This document shows, in pieces, positions 17,667 through 26,492 of a DNA stretch of 64,000 nucleotides. Location: positions 248,001 to 312,000 of the forward strand of contig CAVSZK010000019.1 of NCBI GenBank assembly GCA_963732415.1. The letters run 5' to 3'. A program made the translations under genes and the position numbers. This DNA is from RPQJ01 sp963732415. GTDB taxonomy: Bacteria > Pseudomonadota > Gammaproteobacteria > Steroidobacterales > Steroidobacteraceae. The notes beneath the pieces are model-generated. The model did not search any database. It was given only the letters and a program-made list of their open reading frames with translations, and was not told where the DNA came from. Position 1 is the first letter of the stretch; every line of letters starts with the position of its first letter.

Positions 17667-18608
17667 ATGACGGAATTGCGCTGGATACTGTTGGTGGCCG
17701 GACTCGCGTTGATCGCGGGCATGTACCTGTGGGGCGTCCGCTCGAGGTCGCGGTCTGCCGCAACCGATCCGGGACGGGCGGTCGCAATTGAGCCGCGGAC
17801 CCGGCCGGCCACATTTGCCGCCGATGCGGGCATGGATGTCGGCACCGACGTGGACATGGACATGGACATGGACGTCGACAATGACACGGATGTCGATGTG
17901 GAATTGGACGCGGAATTGGACGTCGACATCGACACGGACGCGGGAGTGGACCGGACCAAAGGGCGGTTCGAGCCGCGGATTCGCAGCGACGATCGTGCCC
18001 CGCGGGTGCACGAAGTCGTTCCGCTGGTCGAGGTCGACGGCGACGGCATGCAAACCGGTCGCCGCGAGCCAACCATGGGTCAGCCTCGCACAACCGTACA
18101 GGAGCGCCCGGCCCAGGCGCTCGAGCCGGCGGCGCCCGAGCCGGACGAGGATCCGGATTCGCAGACGGCAGTTCACGGCCGCGCGCAGCGGATCGTGGCA
18201 CTGCGGGTCGTGGCACCTCTGCCGTCCAGGTTCGAGGGTACGCTGCTGCAGGAGGCGTTGCGGGCGGAGGGCTTCCAGTTCGGGCGCTACGAGATCTTTC
18301 ACCGGATGGATCAGGCCGGGCGCCCGCTGATCAGCCTCGCGAGCCTGCGCGAGCCGGGCACCTTCGATCCTGCGACGATGGCCGGTGCCGCTTACGCCGG
18401 GGTGGCGTTGTTCGCCGTGCTGCCGGGACCGCTGACAGCACAGCAGGCGTTCGAGCAGCTGTTTTCCACGGCGCGAGCACTCTCGGCAAAACTTGGCGGG
18501 CACATGCAGGACGAACGTGGCGTGCCGCTCACTGCGCAGCGTGTCGTGCGGCTGCGCGAGGACATGCTCGCGTTTGACCGCGGCCGGGCCGACCCCGACC
18601 GGCGCTGA
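17667..18608 (+). CDS. zipA: Cell division protein ZipA
   Basis: A 313-residue membrane-anchored division protein. One N-terminal membrane segment (about residues 5-23), a long acidic/proline-containing linker, and a C-terminal FtsZ-binding domain (about 180-305) with LRVVAPLPSRFEGTLLQEAL and FGRYEIFHRM. ZipA tethers FtsZ to the membrane. The linker holds an unusual tract at residues 57-95 in which Asp occurs at almost every second position, in place of the Pro/Gln-rich linker of E. coli. Position between smc and ligA is the conserved gammaproteobacterial order. Confidence 0.88.
   Translation: MTELRWILLVAGLALIAGMYLWGVRSRSRSAATDPGRAVAIEPRTRPATFAADAGMDVGTDVDMDMDMDVDNDTDVDVELDAELDVDIDTDAGVDRTKGRFEPRIRSDDRAPRVHEVVPLVEVDGDGMQTGRREPTMGQPRTTVQERPAQALEPAAPEPDEDPDSQTAVHGRAQRIVALRVVAPLPSRFEGTLLQEALRAEGFQFGRYEIFHRMDQAGRPLISLASLREPGTFDPATMAGAAYAGVALFAVLPGPLTAQQAFEQLFSTARALSAKLGGHMQDERGVPLTAQRVVRLREDMLAFDRGRADPDRR
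17835..17951 (+). repeat. Asp-X dipeptide-repeat tract inside zipA
   Basis: About 39 codons encode alternating Asp with Val, Met, Leu, Thr or Ile. At DNA level GTGGACATGGACATGGACAT-type six-base units recur, consistent with expansion by slippage. It lies in the linker and does not disturb the frame. Confidence 0.8.
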
Positions 18609-18617
18609 AGGCGCTCG

Positions 18618-20639
18618 ATGCCCGACCGCGACGTCGCAAAACGAGTCGCCGAGCTGCGCCGGCAGATCGAGCATCACGATCACCGCTACTACGTACTCGA
18701 CGATCCGCAGATTTCAGATGCACGCTACGACGCGCTGATGCGCGAGCTGCGGGAGCTCGAGGCGGCGCATCCCGGCCTCGTGACGCCCGATTCACCGACG
18801 CAGCGCGTCGGCGGCCAGCCATCGCGAGGATTCGCCGCGGTTCGCCACTCCGTACCGATGCTGTCGCTCGACAATGCGTTCAGCGAGCAGGACATCCTCG
18901 ATTTCGACCGGCGCGTGCGGGAACGCCTCGACATCGAGACCGTCGAATACTCGGCCGAACCGAAGATCGACGGGCTTGCCATCAGCGTGAGGTACGAACG
19001 CAGTCGCCTGGTGCATGCTGCAACCCGAGGCGACGGGACGTCCGGGGAGGACGTTACTGCCAACGTGAGGACAATCGCCTCGCTACCGCTGCGGCTGATG
19101 GGGCATGCACCCGAGGTGCTCGAAGCACGCGGCGAAGTGTTCATGACCCGGAGTTCGTTCGATCGCCTGAACCGCCGCTCGGCAGAAGCTGGCGAAAAGA
19201 CCTTCGCCAATCCGCGCAATGCGGCAGCCGGCAGCCTGCGCCAGCTCGACCCGCGCGTTACAGCGAGCCGGGCGCTGGACATCTTCTTCTACGGCGTCGG
19301 CGCGAGCGAGGGCTGGATCTCCCCACCGCACCAGGGCGAGATCCGTGGAGCGCTGCGCGGCTTCGGCCTGCGCACCTGTCCAGAAGCCCAGACCGTAACC
19401 GGGGTCGAGGGCTGCCTCGCATACCACGCCCGGATCGGCGCACTGCGTGACACGCTCGGTTACGAGATCGACGGTGTCGTCTACAAGGTCGATCGACTGG
19501 ACTGGCAGCGGGAACTCGGCTTCGTCGCCCGCGCGCCGCGATGGGCCATCGCGCACAAGTTCCCGGCCCAGGAAGAGACGACGACCGTGCGGGGCATCGA
19601 CTTCCAGGTCGGGCGAACCGGCGCGCTGACGCCCGTTGCACGCCTCGAGCCGGTATTCGTCGGTGGCGTGACGGTTAGCAACGTCACGCTGCACAACATG
19701 GATGAACTCGAACGCAAGGACGTGCGCATCGGTGACACCGTCGTCGTGCGCCGGGCGGGCGACGTGATTCCGGAAGTCGTCCGTGTCATCAGCGACAGTC
19801 GCCCGCCCGGTACCCGTCGCGTCAGGCTGCCGGAACGCTGCCCGGTGTGTGGATCGCATGTGACCCGCGCAGAAGGGGAGGCCGTTGCCAGATGCAGCGG
19901 TGGCCTGGTCTGCCGTGCACAACGACGTGAGGCTCTGCTGCATTTCGCGTCGCGCCGTGCAATGGACATCGAGGGTCTCGGCGAAAAGATCGTCGAGCAA
20001 CTGGTGGAGGCCGGACGGGTCGAAACGCCCGCCGACCTCTATACGCTGGAGGCAGGCGAGCTCGCTGCGCTGGAGCGCATGGGCGAGAAGTCCGCGGCCA
20101 GGCTGGTCGAAGCGCTGGCCCGCAGCCGGACGACCACGCTGCCGCGGTTCTTGTATGCGCTCGGCATACGCGACGTCGGCGAGGCAACGGCGCTCGCGCT
20201 GGCCAGGCATTTCGGCGGCCTCGACGCACTGCAGGCCGCAAGCACCGAAGAGATCCAGAAGGTTCCCGACGTGGGTCCCGTCGTCGCGCTGCATCTGCAG
20301 GATTTCTTCGGCGAGCCGCACAACCGCAAGGTGATCCGCGCGCTTCGCGACGCGGGCATCAACTGGCCCGAAGGAGATCCAGTCGTCAGCAGCGATGATG
20401 GTCCGCTCGCGGGCGAGGTGATCGTGATCACCGGGACGCTGGGGTCGATGAGCCGCGACGAGGCCCGTGCGGCCGCGCGCGCAGCGGGGGCGACTGTGAC
20501 CGACTCCGTCTCGCGCAAGACCTCGATGCTGGTGGCAGGCACGGATCCCGGCTCCAAGCTGCGAAAGGCGAGCGACCTGGGCGTGCGTATCGAAGACGAG
20601 GCCGGGTTCCTTAGGCTGATCGGTCGGGACGCCGACTGA
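18618..20639 (+). CDS. ligA: NAD-dependent DNA ligase LigA
   Basis: A 673-residue ligase with all family parts: Ia domain binding NMN (HHDHRYYVLDDPQISDARYD), adenylation domain with catalytic K116 in EPKIDGLAISVRYE, OB fold, a four-cysteine zinc finger (CPVC, then 14 residues, C, 5 residues, C), helix-hairpin-helix repeats and a C-terminal BRCT domain (about 590-668). It seals nicks during replication and repair and is essential in bacteria. ATG 18618 lies ten bases after zipA. Its TGA stop shares one base with the ATG of the next permease gene. Confidence 0.97.
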   Translation: MPDRDVAKRVAELRRQIEHHDHRYYVLDDPQISDARYDALMRELRELEAAHPGLVTPDSPTQRVGGQPSRGFAAVRHSVPMLSLDNAFSEQDILDFDRRVRERLDIETVEYSAEPKIDGLAISVRYERSRLVHAATRGDGTSGEDVTANVRTIASLPLRLMGHAPEVLEARGEVFMTRSSFDRLNRRSAEAGEKTFANPRNAAAGSLRQLDPRVTASRALDIFFYGVGASEGWISPPHQGEIRGALRGFGLRTCPEAQTVTGVEGCLAYHARIGALRDTLGYEIDGVVYKVDRLDWQRELGFVARAPRWAIAHKFPAQEETTTVRGIDFQVGRTGALTPVARLEPVFVGGVTVSNVTLHNMDELERKDVRIGDTVVVRRAGDVIPEVVRVISDSRPPGTRRVRLPERCPVCGSHVTRAEGEAVARCSGGLVCRAQRREALLHFASRRAMDIEGLGEKIVEQLVEAGRVETPADLYTLEAGELAALERMGEKSAARLVEALARSRTTTLPRFLYALGIRDVGEATALALARHFGGLDALQAASTEEIQKVPDVGPVVALHLQDFFGEPHNRKVIRALRDAGINWPEGDPVVSSDDGPLAGEVIVITGTLGSMSRDEARAAARAAGATVTDSVSRKTSMLVAGTDPGSKLRKASDLGVRIEDEAGFLRLIGRDAD

Positions 20640-21565
20640 TGTACGCACGCTACGCGTTGCGCCGCCTGCTCGGCATCGGTCCGACGCTGTTTGCGATAGT
20701 GACAGTGGCTTTCTTCCTGATACGCCTTGCGCCGGGCGGACCGTTCGACGAGGAGCAGACCGTTCCCCCGGAGATCCAGGCGAACCTGCAGGCGGCCTAC
20801 GGACTCGACCAGCCGGTAGTGGTCCAATACGGCCGCTATCTCGCGGGCCTGCTGCACGGCGACCTCGGTCCGTCGTTCCGCATGAAGGACTACAGCGTGG
20901 CCGAGATCATTGGCAGCGGGCTGCCGGTGACGCTTTCCATTGGCTCGGCGGCGCTGCTGCTTGCGGTGCTGCTCGGCGTTCCGCTGGGGCTGCTGGCGGC
21001 GCGCAGGCACAACCGCTGGATGGATCACGTTGTGATGGCGATCGCGCTGGTCGGCATCGCAGTGCCTAATTTCGTGGTCGCGCCGCTGCTCGCCCTGGTG
21101 TTCGGCGTGAGGCTCGGCTGGCTGCCGGTCGGTGGCTGGGAACCTGGCAGCCCGCGATACATGATCCTGCCGGTGCTGACGCTCGCGCTTCCGTTCGTCG
21201 CGTACGTCGCCCGCTTGACGCGGGGCAGCCTGCTCGAAGTCCTTCAGTCGCCGTTCATTCGCACGGCGCGGGCCAAGGGAATCGGCGACCCGGCCATACT
21301 CAGGCGCCATGCGCTCAGGCCGACGCTGCTGCCGGTACTGAGCTTCCTCGGACCAGCAGCGGCCGCACTGCTCACGGGTTCGCTGGTCGTGGAGCAGGTC
21401 TTCGGATTGCCGGGAGTCGGAAGGTATTTCGTGCAGGGTGCCGTCAACCGGGACTACACGCTGGTCATGGGCATGGTGGTCTTCTATGCGACGCTGATCC
21501 TGGCGCTCAACCTGCTCGTGGATCTCGCCTACGGCTGGCTCGATCCGCGCATTCGCCATGACTGA
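20639..21565 (+). CDS. Oligopeptide-type ABC transporter permease (OppB family)
   Basis: A 308-residue inner-membrane protein with about six membrane segments, beginning with the RYALRRLLGIGPTLFAIVTVA start typical of OppB/DppB permeases and containing the EAA-loop region around RAKGIGDPAILRRHALRPTL. It forms half of the channel of a peptide or nickel-type importer with the following permease. Translation is coupled to ligA through a TGATG overlap. The substrate cannot be read from the sequence; peptide import is most likely by family. Confidence 0.9.
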   Translation: MYARYALRRLLGIGPTLFAIVTVAFFLIRLAPGGPFDEEQTVPPEIQANLQAAYGLDQPVVVQYGRYLAGLLHGDLGPSFRMKDYSVAEIIGSGLPVTLSIGSAALLLAVLLGVPLGLLAARRHNRWMDHVVMAIALVGIAVPNFVVAPLLALVFGVRLGWLPVGGWEPGSPRYMILPVLTLALPFVAYVARLTRGSLLEVLQSPFIRTARAKGIGDPAILRRHALRPTLLPVLSFLGPAAAALLTGSLVVEQVFGLPGVGRYFVQGAVNRDYTLVMGMVVFYATLILALNLLVDLAYGWLDPRIRHD

Positions 21566-22421
21566 ACCGCGCCAGGGGATCTACGCCGGCGCCTGGCGCC
21601 GGCTCGGCAGGAACCGCGCGGCGGTCGGGGCGCTCGCCACGCTCGCGCTGCTGGTGGTGTTGTCGCTGGTGGGCCCGGCACTGAGTTCATATTCGATCGA
21701 CTTCGTCGACTGGTCGCTGAATCCGCTCGCGTCGCCACCATCACTGGCAAATGGTCACTGGCTCGGAACCGACGGCAACGGTCGCGACCTCTTCACGCGC
21801 CTGTGCGCAGGCACCCAGGTGTCCTTGCTGGTGGCGCTGCTCGCGACCGCCGTAAGCCTGGTGATCGGTGTGGCCTGGGGCGCGACGGCCGGATACCTCG
21901 GTGGGCGCGTGGACGACTGGATGATGCGGGTGGTGGACGTGCTCTACGCGCTGCCCTACATGTTCTTCGTGATCATCCTGACGGTGGTCTTCGGCAGGAG
22001 CCTGTCGCTGATCTTCCTTGCGATCGGCGCAGTGGGCTGGCTCACGATGGCGCGCATCGTGAGGGGGCAGTCGCTCGCGCTCAGGCAACAGGCGTTCGTC
22101 GATGCGGCGATCACGCTCGGGCTACCGGCCCGCAGCATAATCGCGCGCCACATCGTGCCGAACGTGGTCGGCACCGTCGTGGTCTACGCCACGCTCACGG
22201 TGCCCCAGGTGATCCTGTTCGAGAGCTTCCTGAGCTTTCTCGGTCTCGGCGTCCAGGAGCCACTCACGAGCCTCGGCCGCCTGGTTGCGGAGGGTGCGCT
22301 GGAAATGGAATCGGCACCATGGCTGCTGCTGGCGCCTTCGGCCGTGCTGGCATTGATCCTGCTGTGTCTGAACTTTGTCGGCGACGGGCTGCGCGATGCG
22401 CTGGACCCGAGGCAGCGTTGA
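21558..22421 (+). CDS. Oligopeptide-type ABC transporter permease (OppC family)
   Basis: A 287-residue permease with an N-terminal membrane segment, the OppC-type extracytoplasmic motif HWLGTDGNGRDLFTRL, and an EAA loop at AAITLGLPARSIIARHIVPN. It partners the OppB-like protein; the two genes overlap by eight bases. About six membrane segments are visible. The gene order B-C-D-F with overlaps supports one transporter. Confidence 0.91.
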   Translation: MTEPRQGIYAGAWRRLGRNRAAVGALATLALLVVLSLVGPALSSYSIDFVDWSLNPLASPPSLANGHWLGTDGNGRDLFTRLCAGTQVSLLVALLATAVSLVIGVAWGATAGYLGGRVDDWMMRVVDVLYALPYMFFVIILTVVFGRSLSLIFLAIGAVGWLTMARIVRGQSLALRQQAFVDAAITLGLPARSIIARHIVPNVVGTVVVYATLTVPQVILFESFLSFLGLGVQEPLTSLGRLVAEGALEMESAPWLLLAPSAVLALILLCLNFVGDGLRDALDPRQR

Positions 22422-22422
22422 A

Positions 22423-23403
22423 GTGACCGAGTCCACCCTGTTGTCGCTCGACCAGCTCCAGGTCGTGTTCGACACTGAGCAGGGACCAGTGCCGGCAGTG
22501 CGCGGCGTGTCGCTTGCCGTGCAGGGTGGTGAGTGCCTGGCCGTGGTCGGCGAGTCGGGGTCGGGAAAAAGCCAGATGTTCCTTGCGTGCCTGGGCCTGC
22601 TTGCAGCCAACGGACGTGCGCTCGGCTCGGCCCGGCTCCAGGGCCGCGAGCTCATCGGCGCGAGCGAGCGCAGTCTCGCGGAGGTGCGGGGCGCGGTGGC
22701 CGGCTTGGTGTCGCAGGACCCGATGAATGCACTCACGCCGCACCTGCGGGTCGGTGAACAGCTGACCGAATTCGTGCTGGACCGCCATACCATGACTCGA
22801 GAGGCGGCTCGTGCACGGGCGCTCGAACTGATGCACTCGGTCGGCATCGCGGACCCGGAACAGCGCTTCGACCAGTACCCGCACGAACTCTCCGGCGGGC
22901 AACGCCAGCGGGTCGCGATCGCGATGGCGCTGATGCCGGGTCCGGCGCTGCTGATCGCCGACGAACCGACCACGGCACTCGACGTGACCGTCCAGGCCCA
23001 GGTACTCGACGTGCTGCGGCGTCTGCGCGGGCAGGGCCTGAGCATCGTGCTCATCACCCATGACCTCGGCGTAGTGGCGGGCCTCGCCGATCGAATCGCG
23101 GTGATGTACGCAGGTGCAGTTGTCGAGCTTGCTTCCGCCACTGAACTTTTTTCGGCGCCGCGTCACCCGTACACCGCGGCATTGATCGAGTCCGTTCCGC
23201 GTCTCGACACGCAACCGGGCGCCAGCCTGCCGTACATCGAGGGGCAGCCACCGCGCCCCCAGGACCTGCTGGGCGGCTGCCGGTTTGCGCCTCGCTGTGC
23301 ATTCGCGCGCGAGCGCTGCCGCGAATCGGAGCCCCGCCTCGAATGGATCGGCGGTCGAGCCGCGGCCTGCCATGCCCCTTTGCCCGGCGGGTGGACGGCA
23401 TGA
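22423..23403 (+). CDS. Oligopeptide ABC transporter ATP-binding protein (OppD family)
   Basis: A 326-residue ATPase starting at GTG 22423, one base after the OppC-like stop. Walker A GESGSGKS, signature LSGGQRQRVAIAMAL, Walker B LLIADEPTTALD and the H-loop THD are present. The C-terminal cysteine-containing CRFAPRCAFARERC segment is the oligopeptide-transporter extension, which can carry an Fe-S cluster in OppD proteins. It energises import together with the next ATPase. Confidence 0.92.
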   Translation: MTESTLLSLDQLQVVFDTEQGPVPAVRGVSLAVQGGECLAVVGESGSGKSQMFLACLGLLAANGRALGSARLQGRELIGASERSLAEVRGAVAGLVSQDPMNALTPHLRVGEQLTEFVLDRHTMTREAARARALELMHSVGIADPEQRFDQYPHELSGGQRQRVAIAMALMPGPALLIADEPTTALDVTVQAQVLDVLRRLRGQGLSIVLITHDLGVVAGLADRIAVMYAGAVVELASATELFSAPRHPYTAALIESVPRLDTQPGASLPYIEGQPPRPQDLLGGCRFAPRCAFARERCRESEPRLEWIGGRAAACHAPLPGGWTA

Positions 23404-24392
23404 GCGAGCTGCTGCTCGAGGTGAGCGGGCTGCGCGTCGAATACGCAGGCAACGGCCTGTTTCGCGCGCGGCGCGAATCGGTCCATGCGCTATGCGGCGT
23501 CGATATCGAGCTCGCGGAAGGCTGCTCTCTGGGTGTGGTCGGCGAGTCTGGATGTGGAAAATCCACGCTCGCGCGGGCAGTGCTTGGCCTGGTCGCGCCG
23601 AGCGCCGGCACGGTGCGCTGGCGCGGGTGGACGGTCGACACCTCGGACCGCGTGCGGATGCGACAGATGCGTCGCGAGTTGCAGGTCGTGTTCCAGGATC
23701 CGTTCGGGAGCCTGGATCCTCGCATGACGGCGGGTGCCAGCGTAGCGGAGGCGCTCGATGCGCTGGAGGGCGTGACCGATGCCTCGACCGTAGCGGCACG
23801 AGTCACGGCAGTATTCGAGTCGGTTGGTCTCGACCGCGGGCTCGCGTCGCGATACCCGCACGAACTCTCCGGGGGGCAGTGCCAACGGGTCGCAATAGCC
23901 AGGGCCACGGTCGTGCATCCACGTCTGCTGATCTGCGACGAGGCCGTCAGCGCGCTCGACGTGTCTGTCCAGGCGCAGATCGTCAACCTGCTGGCGGGCC
24001 TCCGACAGAGGCAAGGCATCAGCCTGCTGTTCATCAGCCACAATCTCGCCGTGGTCAGGCACCTTTGCGATGAAGTCGTGGTGCTCTACCTGGGGCGGGT
24101 GGTTGAGCGGGCGTCGCGCGAAACCCTGTTCGCGGCGCCTCGGCACCCGTACACGCGTGCGCTTCTGGCCGCGATCCCGGAACCCGACCCGCGCGTGGCA
24201 GCGCGCGCGGCGCCCGTCGAACTGGCCGGGGAGGGCCCGTCGTCCACCGTGCCGTCGGCAGGCTGCGCATTCGAGCCACGCTGTCCGCACGCCGCCGACG
24301 CCTGCCGGCGCCAGCAACCGTTGCTCGAGCCTGCGGGCGGCGGTGCCGCGGTCGCCTGTCACCGCTGGAGGGATCTGTCCGTGCTTACCTGA
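23400..24392 (+). CDS. Oligopeptide ABC transporter ATP-binding protein (OppF family)
   Basis: A 330-residue ATPase starting at ATG 23400, overlapping the OppD-like stop by four bases. Walker A GESGCGKST, signature LSGGQCQRVAIARA, Walker B LLICDEAVSALD. The C-terminus has the CAFEPRCPHAADAC segment. OppF-type proteins carry an N-terminal insertion between strand 1 and Walker A, seen here (LFRARRESVHALCG). In Walker B an Ala replaces the usual Pro after DE, which is common. No substrate-binding protein gene is adjacent. Confidence 0.92.
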   Translation: MSELLLEVSGLRVEYAGNGLFRARRESVHALCGVDIELAEGCSLGVVGESGCGKSTLARAVLGLVAPSAGTVRWRGWTVDTSDRVRMRQMRRELQVVFQDPFGSLDPRMTAGASVAEALDALEGVTDASTVAARVTAVFESVGLDRGLASRYPHELSGGQCQRVAIARATVVHPRLLICDEAVSALDVSVQAQIVNLLAGLRQRQGISLLFISHNLAVVRHLCDEVVVLYLGRVVERASRETLFAAPRHPYTRALLAAIPEPDPRVAARAAPVELAGEGPSSTVPSAGCAFEPRCPHAADACRRQQPLLEPAGGGAAVACHRWRDLSVLT

Positions 24393-24481
24393 ATGAGTCT
24401 AGGTCTTTACCCGCCTTGTCGGGCCCGGGGGCCGTGTGATTAGCTCCTCAGACCTGTGTTGAACGCGGATTACAGGCGCCC

Positions 24482-25198
24482 ATGAACATCGACATCGGAC
24501 TGCTGTTCCTGACGGCTGCGTCGATCGGCTTCATCCATACGCTGCTGGGACCTGACCACTACCTGCCGTTCGTCGCGATGTCGGCCGCTCGCGGCTGGAC
24601 ACAACGTCGGACGCTTTGGATCACCGCGCTATGCGGGGCCGGGCACGTGCTGGGCTCGGTCGTCATCGGTGTCATCGGCATCGGTGTCGGTGTCTCGCTC
24701 TCTCATCTGCAATGGCTCGAGGGCATTCGAGGGGACGCTGCTGCCTGGGTGCTGGCCGGATTCGGGCTCGCGTACATGGTCTGGGGCCTGAAGAAGGCAT
24801 GGCGTTCACATCCGCACACGCATGAGCACAGGCACGAGGACGGCACACTGCATCGCCACGAACATGGACACGAAGGCCGGCATCTGCACCCGCACGTCGA
24901 CCCGGTACGGGTGAAGAGCATCACGCCCTGGGCCCTGTTCGTGATCTTCGTGCTCGGTCCCTGCGAACCATTGATTCCGCTAGTCATGTACCCGGCCTCC
25001 CAGCACAGCGCCTGGGGACTCGCGGTCGTGGTGCTGGCATTCGGTGTGGTAACGGTCGCAACGATGCTCACGGTCGTCTGGTTGGCCCTCAAGGGCATCG
25101 AACGCCTGCCGCTGGAATCGGCCGAACGCTATTCGCATGCGCTCGCCGGTGCGGCACTCTGCGCGTGCGGGCTCGGGATCGTGTTCCTGGGCCTGTGA
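24482..25198 (+). CDS. His-rich membrane protein, putative metal transporter (UreH/TauE-SafE/NiCoT-like)
   Basis: A 238-residue protein with about six membrane segments and a very His-rich cytoplasmic or periplasmic loop (residues 110-138, about a dozen histidines interleaved with Glu/Arg). The first segment contains HTLLGPDHYLPF, resembling the H-x(n)-GPDH motif of nickel/cobalt permeases and of UreH/HisP-like exporters. A role in nickel, cobalt or other divalent metal movement is likely, but direction and metal are not shown. It has its own 89-base upstream gap without an obvious promoter, and its stop abuts the CoA-transferase ATG directly. Confidence 0.7.
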   Translation: MNIDIGLLFLTAASIGFIHTLLGPDHYLPFVAMSAARGWTQRRTLWITALCGAGHVLGSVVIGVIGIGVGVSLSHLQWLEGIRGDAAAWVLAGFGLAYMVWGLKKAWRSHPHTHEHRHEDGTLHRHEHGHEGRHLHPHVDPVRVKSITPWALFVIFVLGPCEPLIPLVMYPASQHSAWGLAVVVLAFGVVTVATMLTVVWLALKGIERLPLESAERYSHALAGAALCACGLGIVFLGL

Positions 25199-26425
25199 AT
25201 GACAGGGCCGCTGGCTGGAATCCTGGTACTTGACCTGAGTCGTATCCTGGCGGGGCCGTGGGCCACGCAGCTGCTTGCTGACTTCGGCGCCGAGGTCATC
25301 AAGGTCGAGCATCCCCGGGGCGGGGACGATACCCGGTCGTGGGGACCGCCGTACCTGCGCGACGCCGAGGGTCGCGAAACGGCGGAATCGGCGTATTACC
25401 TGTCTACCAACCGCGGCAAGCGATCCGTAGCCATCGACCTGGCCCGGCCGGAAGGCCAGCAACTGGTGCGCGGGCTTGCGGCACAAGCCGACGTGCTGGT
25501 CGAGAATTTCAAGGTGGGAGGCCTGGCTCGTTACGGGCTCGCGTATCCGGATCTCAAGCCGCTGAACGCGCGCCTCGTGTACCTGTCCATTTCCGCATTC
25601 GGACAGGACGGGCCTGACGCCGCCGAACCGGGCTACGACGCAATGATCCAGGGCATGGGCGGGCTCATGAGCATCACCGGCGTACCCGACGGTCAACCGG
25701 GTGCCGGTCCCCAGAAGGTCGGCGTCGCAGTGGCCGACCTCATGTGCGGGATGTACGCCACAACGGGGATCCTCGCGGCATTGAACGAGCGGCACTCATC
25801 GGGCCAGGGGCAATACATCGACCTGTCTCTGCTCGATACACAGGTGGCATGGCTCGCGAACCAGAACCTGAACTACCTGGTCAGCGGCGTGCCGCCGCAG
25901 CGGCGTGGCACCGCGCATCCGAACATCGTGCCCTACCAGGCCTTTGCGACGGCCGACGGCCATTTGATGCTGGCAGTCGGCAACGATGCGCAGTTCGTCC
26001 GATTCTCCGCCGTGATCGGCGAGCCGGCGCTCGCCACCGACCCGGCCTACGCCACCAACAGCGCCCGCGTGGCAAACCGGGACACGCTGCTGGCGCGGCT
26101 CGAGCGACGGCTGCTTACCCGCAGCAGCGACCAGTGGATCGCCGCGCTGAAGGCGGCGCAGGTGCCCTGTGGTCCGATCAACGACCTCGCCCAGGTGTTT
26201 GACGAGCCCCAGGTGCGGCACCGCGGACTTCGGATCGACCTGCCGCACCCGACAGCGGGATCTGCACCCGGCGTGCGCAATCCGCTGCTGTTCGGCCGCA
26301 CTCGGCTCGCGTACGACCGGGCGCCGCCGCCGCTCGGCGCCGACACCGCAGAAGTCCTCGCCGATCGACTTGGACTCGACCCGGATACACTGGCCGGGCT
26401 GAAGGAGCGCGGTATCATCGCGTGA
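25199..26425 (+). CDS. CaiB/BaiF family (family III) CoA-transferase
   Basis: A 408-residue enzyme with the N-terminal Rossmann half (LAGILVLDLSRILAGPWATQ, GAEVIKVEHPRGGDDTR) and the likely catalytic aspartate D180 in VGVAVADLMCG. The family moves CoA between carboxylates (formyl/oxalyl-CoA, carnitine, succinyl/aryl-CoA). Its ATG follows the previous stop with no gap, which suggests co-transcription by chance or design, since the preceding membrane protein has no evident link. Substrate unknown. Confidence 0.88.
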   Translation: MTGPLAGILVLDLSRILAGPWATQLLADFGAEVIKVEHPRGGDDTRSWGPPYLRDAEGRETAESAYYLSTNRGKRSVAIDLARPEGQQLVRGLAAQADVLVENFKVGGLARYGLAYPDLKPLNARLVYLSISAFGQDGPDAAEPGYDAMIQGMGGLMSITGVPDGQPGAGPQKVGVAVADLMCGMYATTGILAALNERHSSGQGQYIDLSLLDTQVAWLANQNLNYLVSGVPPQRRGTAHPNIVPYQAFATADGHLMLAVGNDAQFVRFSAVIGEPALATDPAYATNSARVANRDTLLARLERRLLTRSSDQWIAALKAAQVPCGPINDLAQVFDEPQVRHRGLRIDLPHPTAGSAPGVRNPLLFGRTRLAYDRAPPPLGADTAEVLADRLGLDPDTLAGLKERGIIA

Positions 26426-26492
26426 AGCCCGTCCTGTGCAGCCCGATCCTGTCGGGCCATAATTGACGCACCGCAAACAGGAAGCCCAGGCC

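Noticed and set aside
19083..20648. 521-residue open frame antisense to ligA
   Set aside because: Its codons mirror conserved ligase motifs, and it has no ribosome binding site or known domain.
24393..24481. Terminator or riboswitch before the His-rich membrane protein
   Set aside because: Only a four-base CCCG/CGGG stem without a U-tail and no conserved aptamer pattern was seen.
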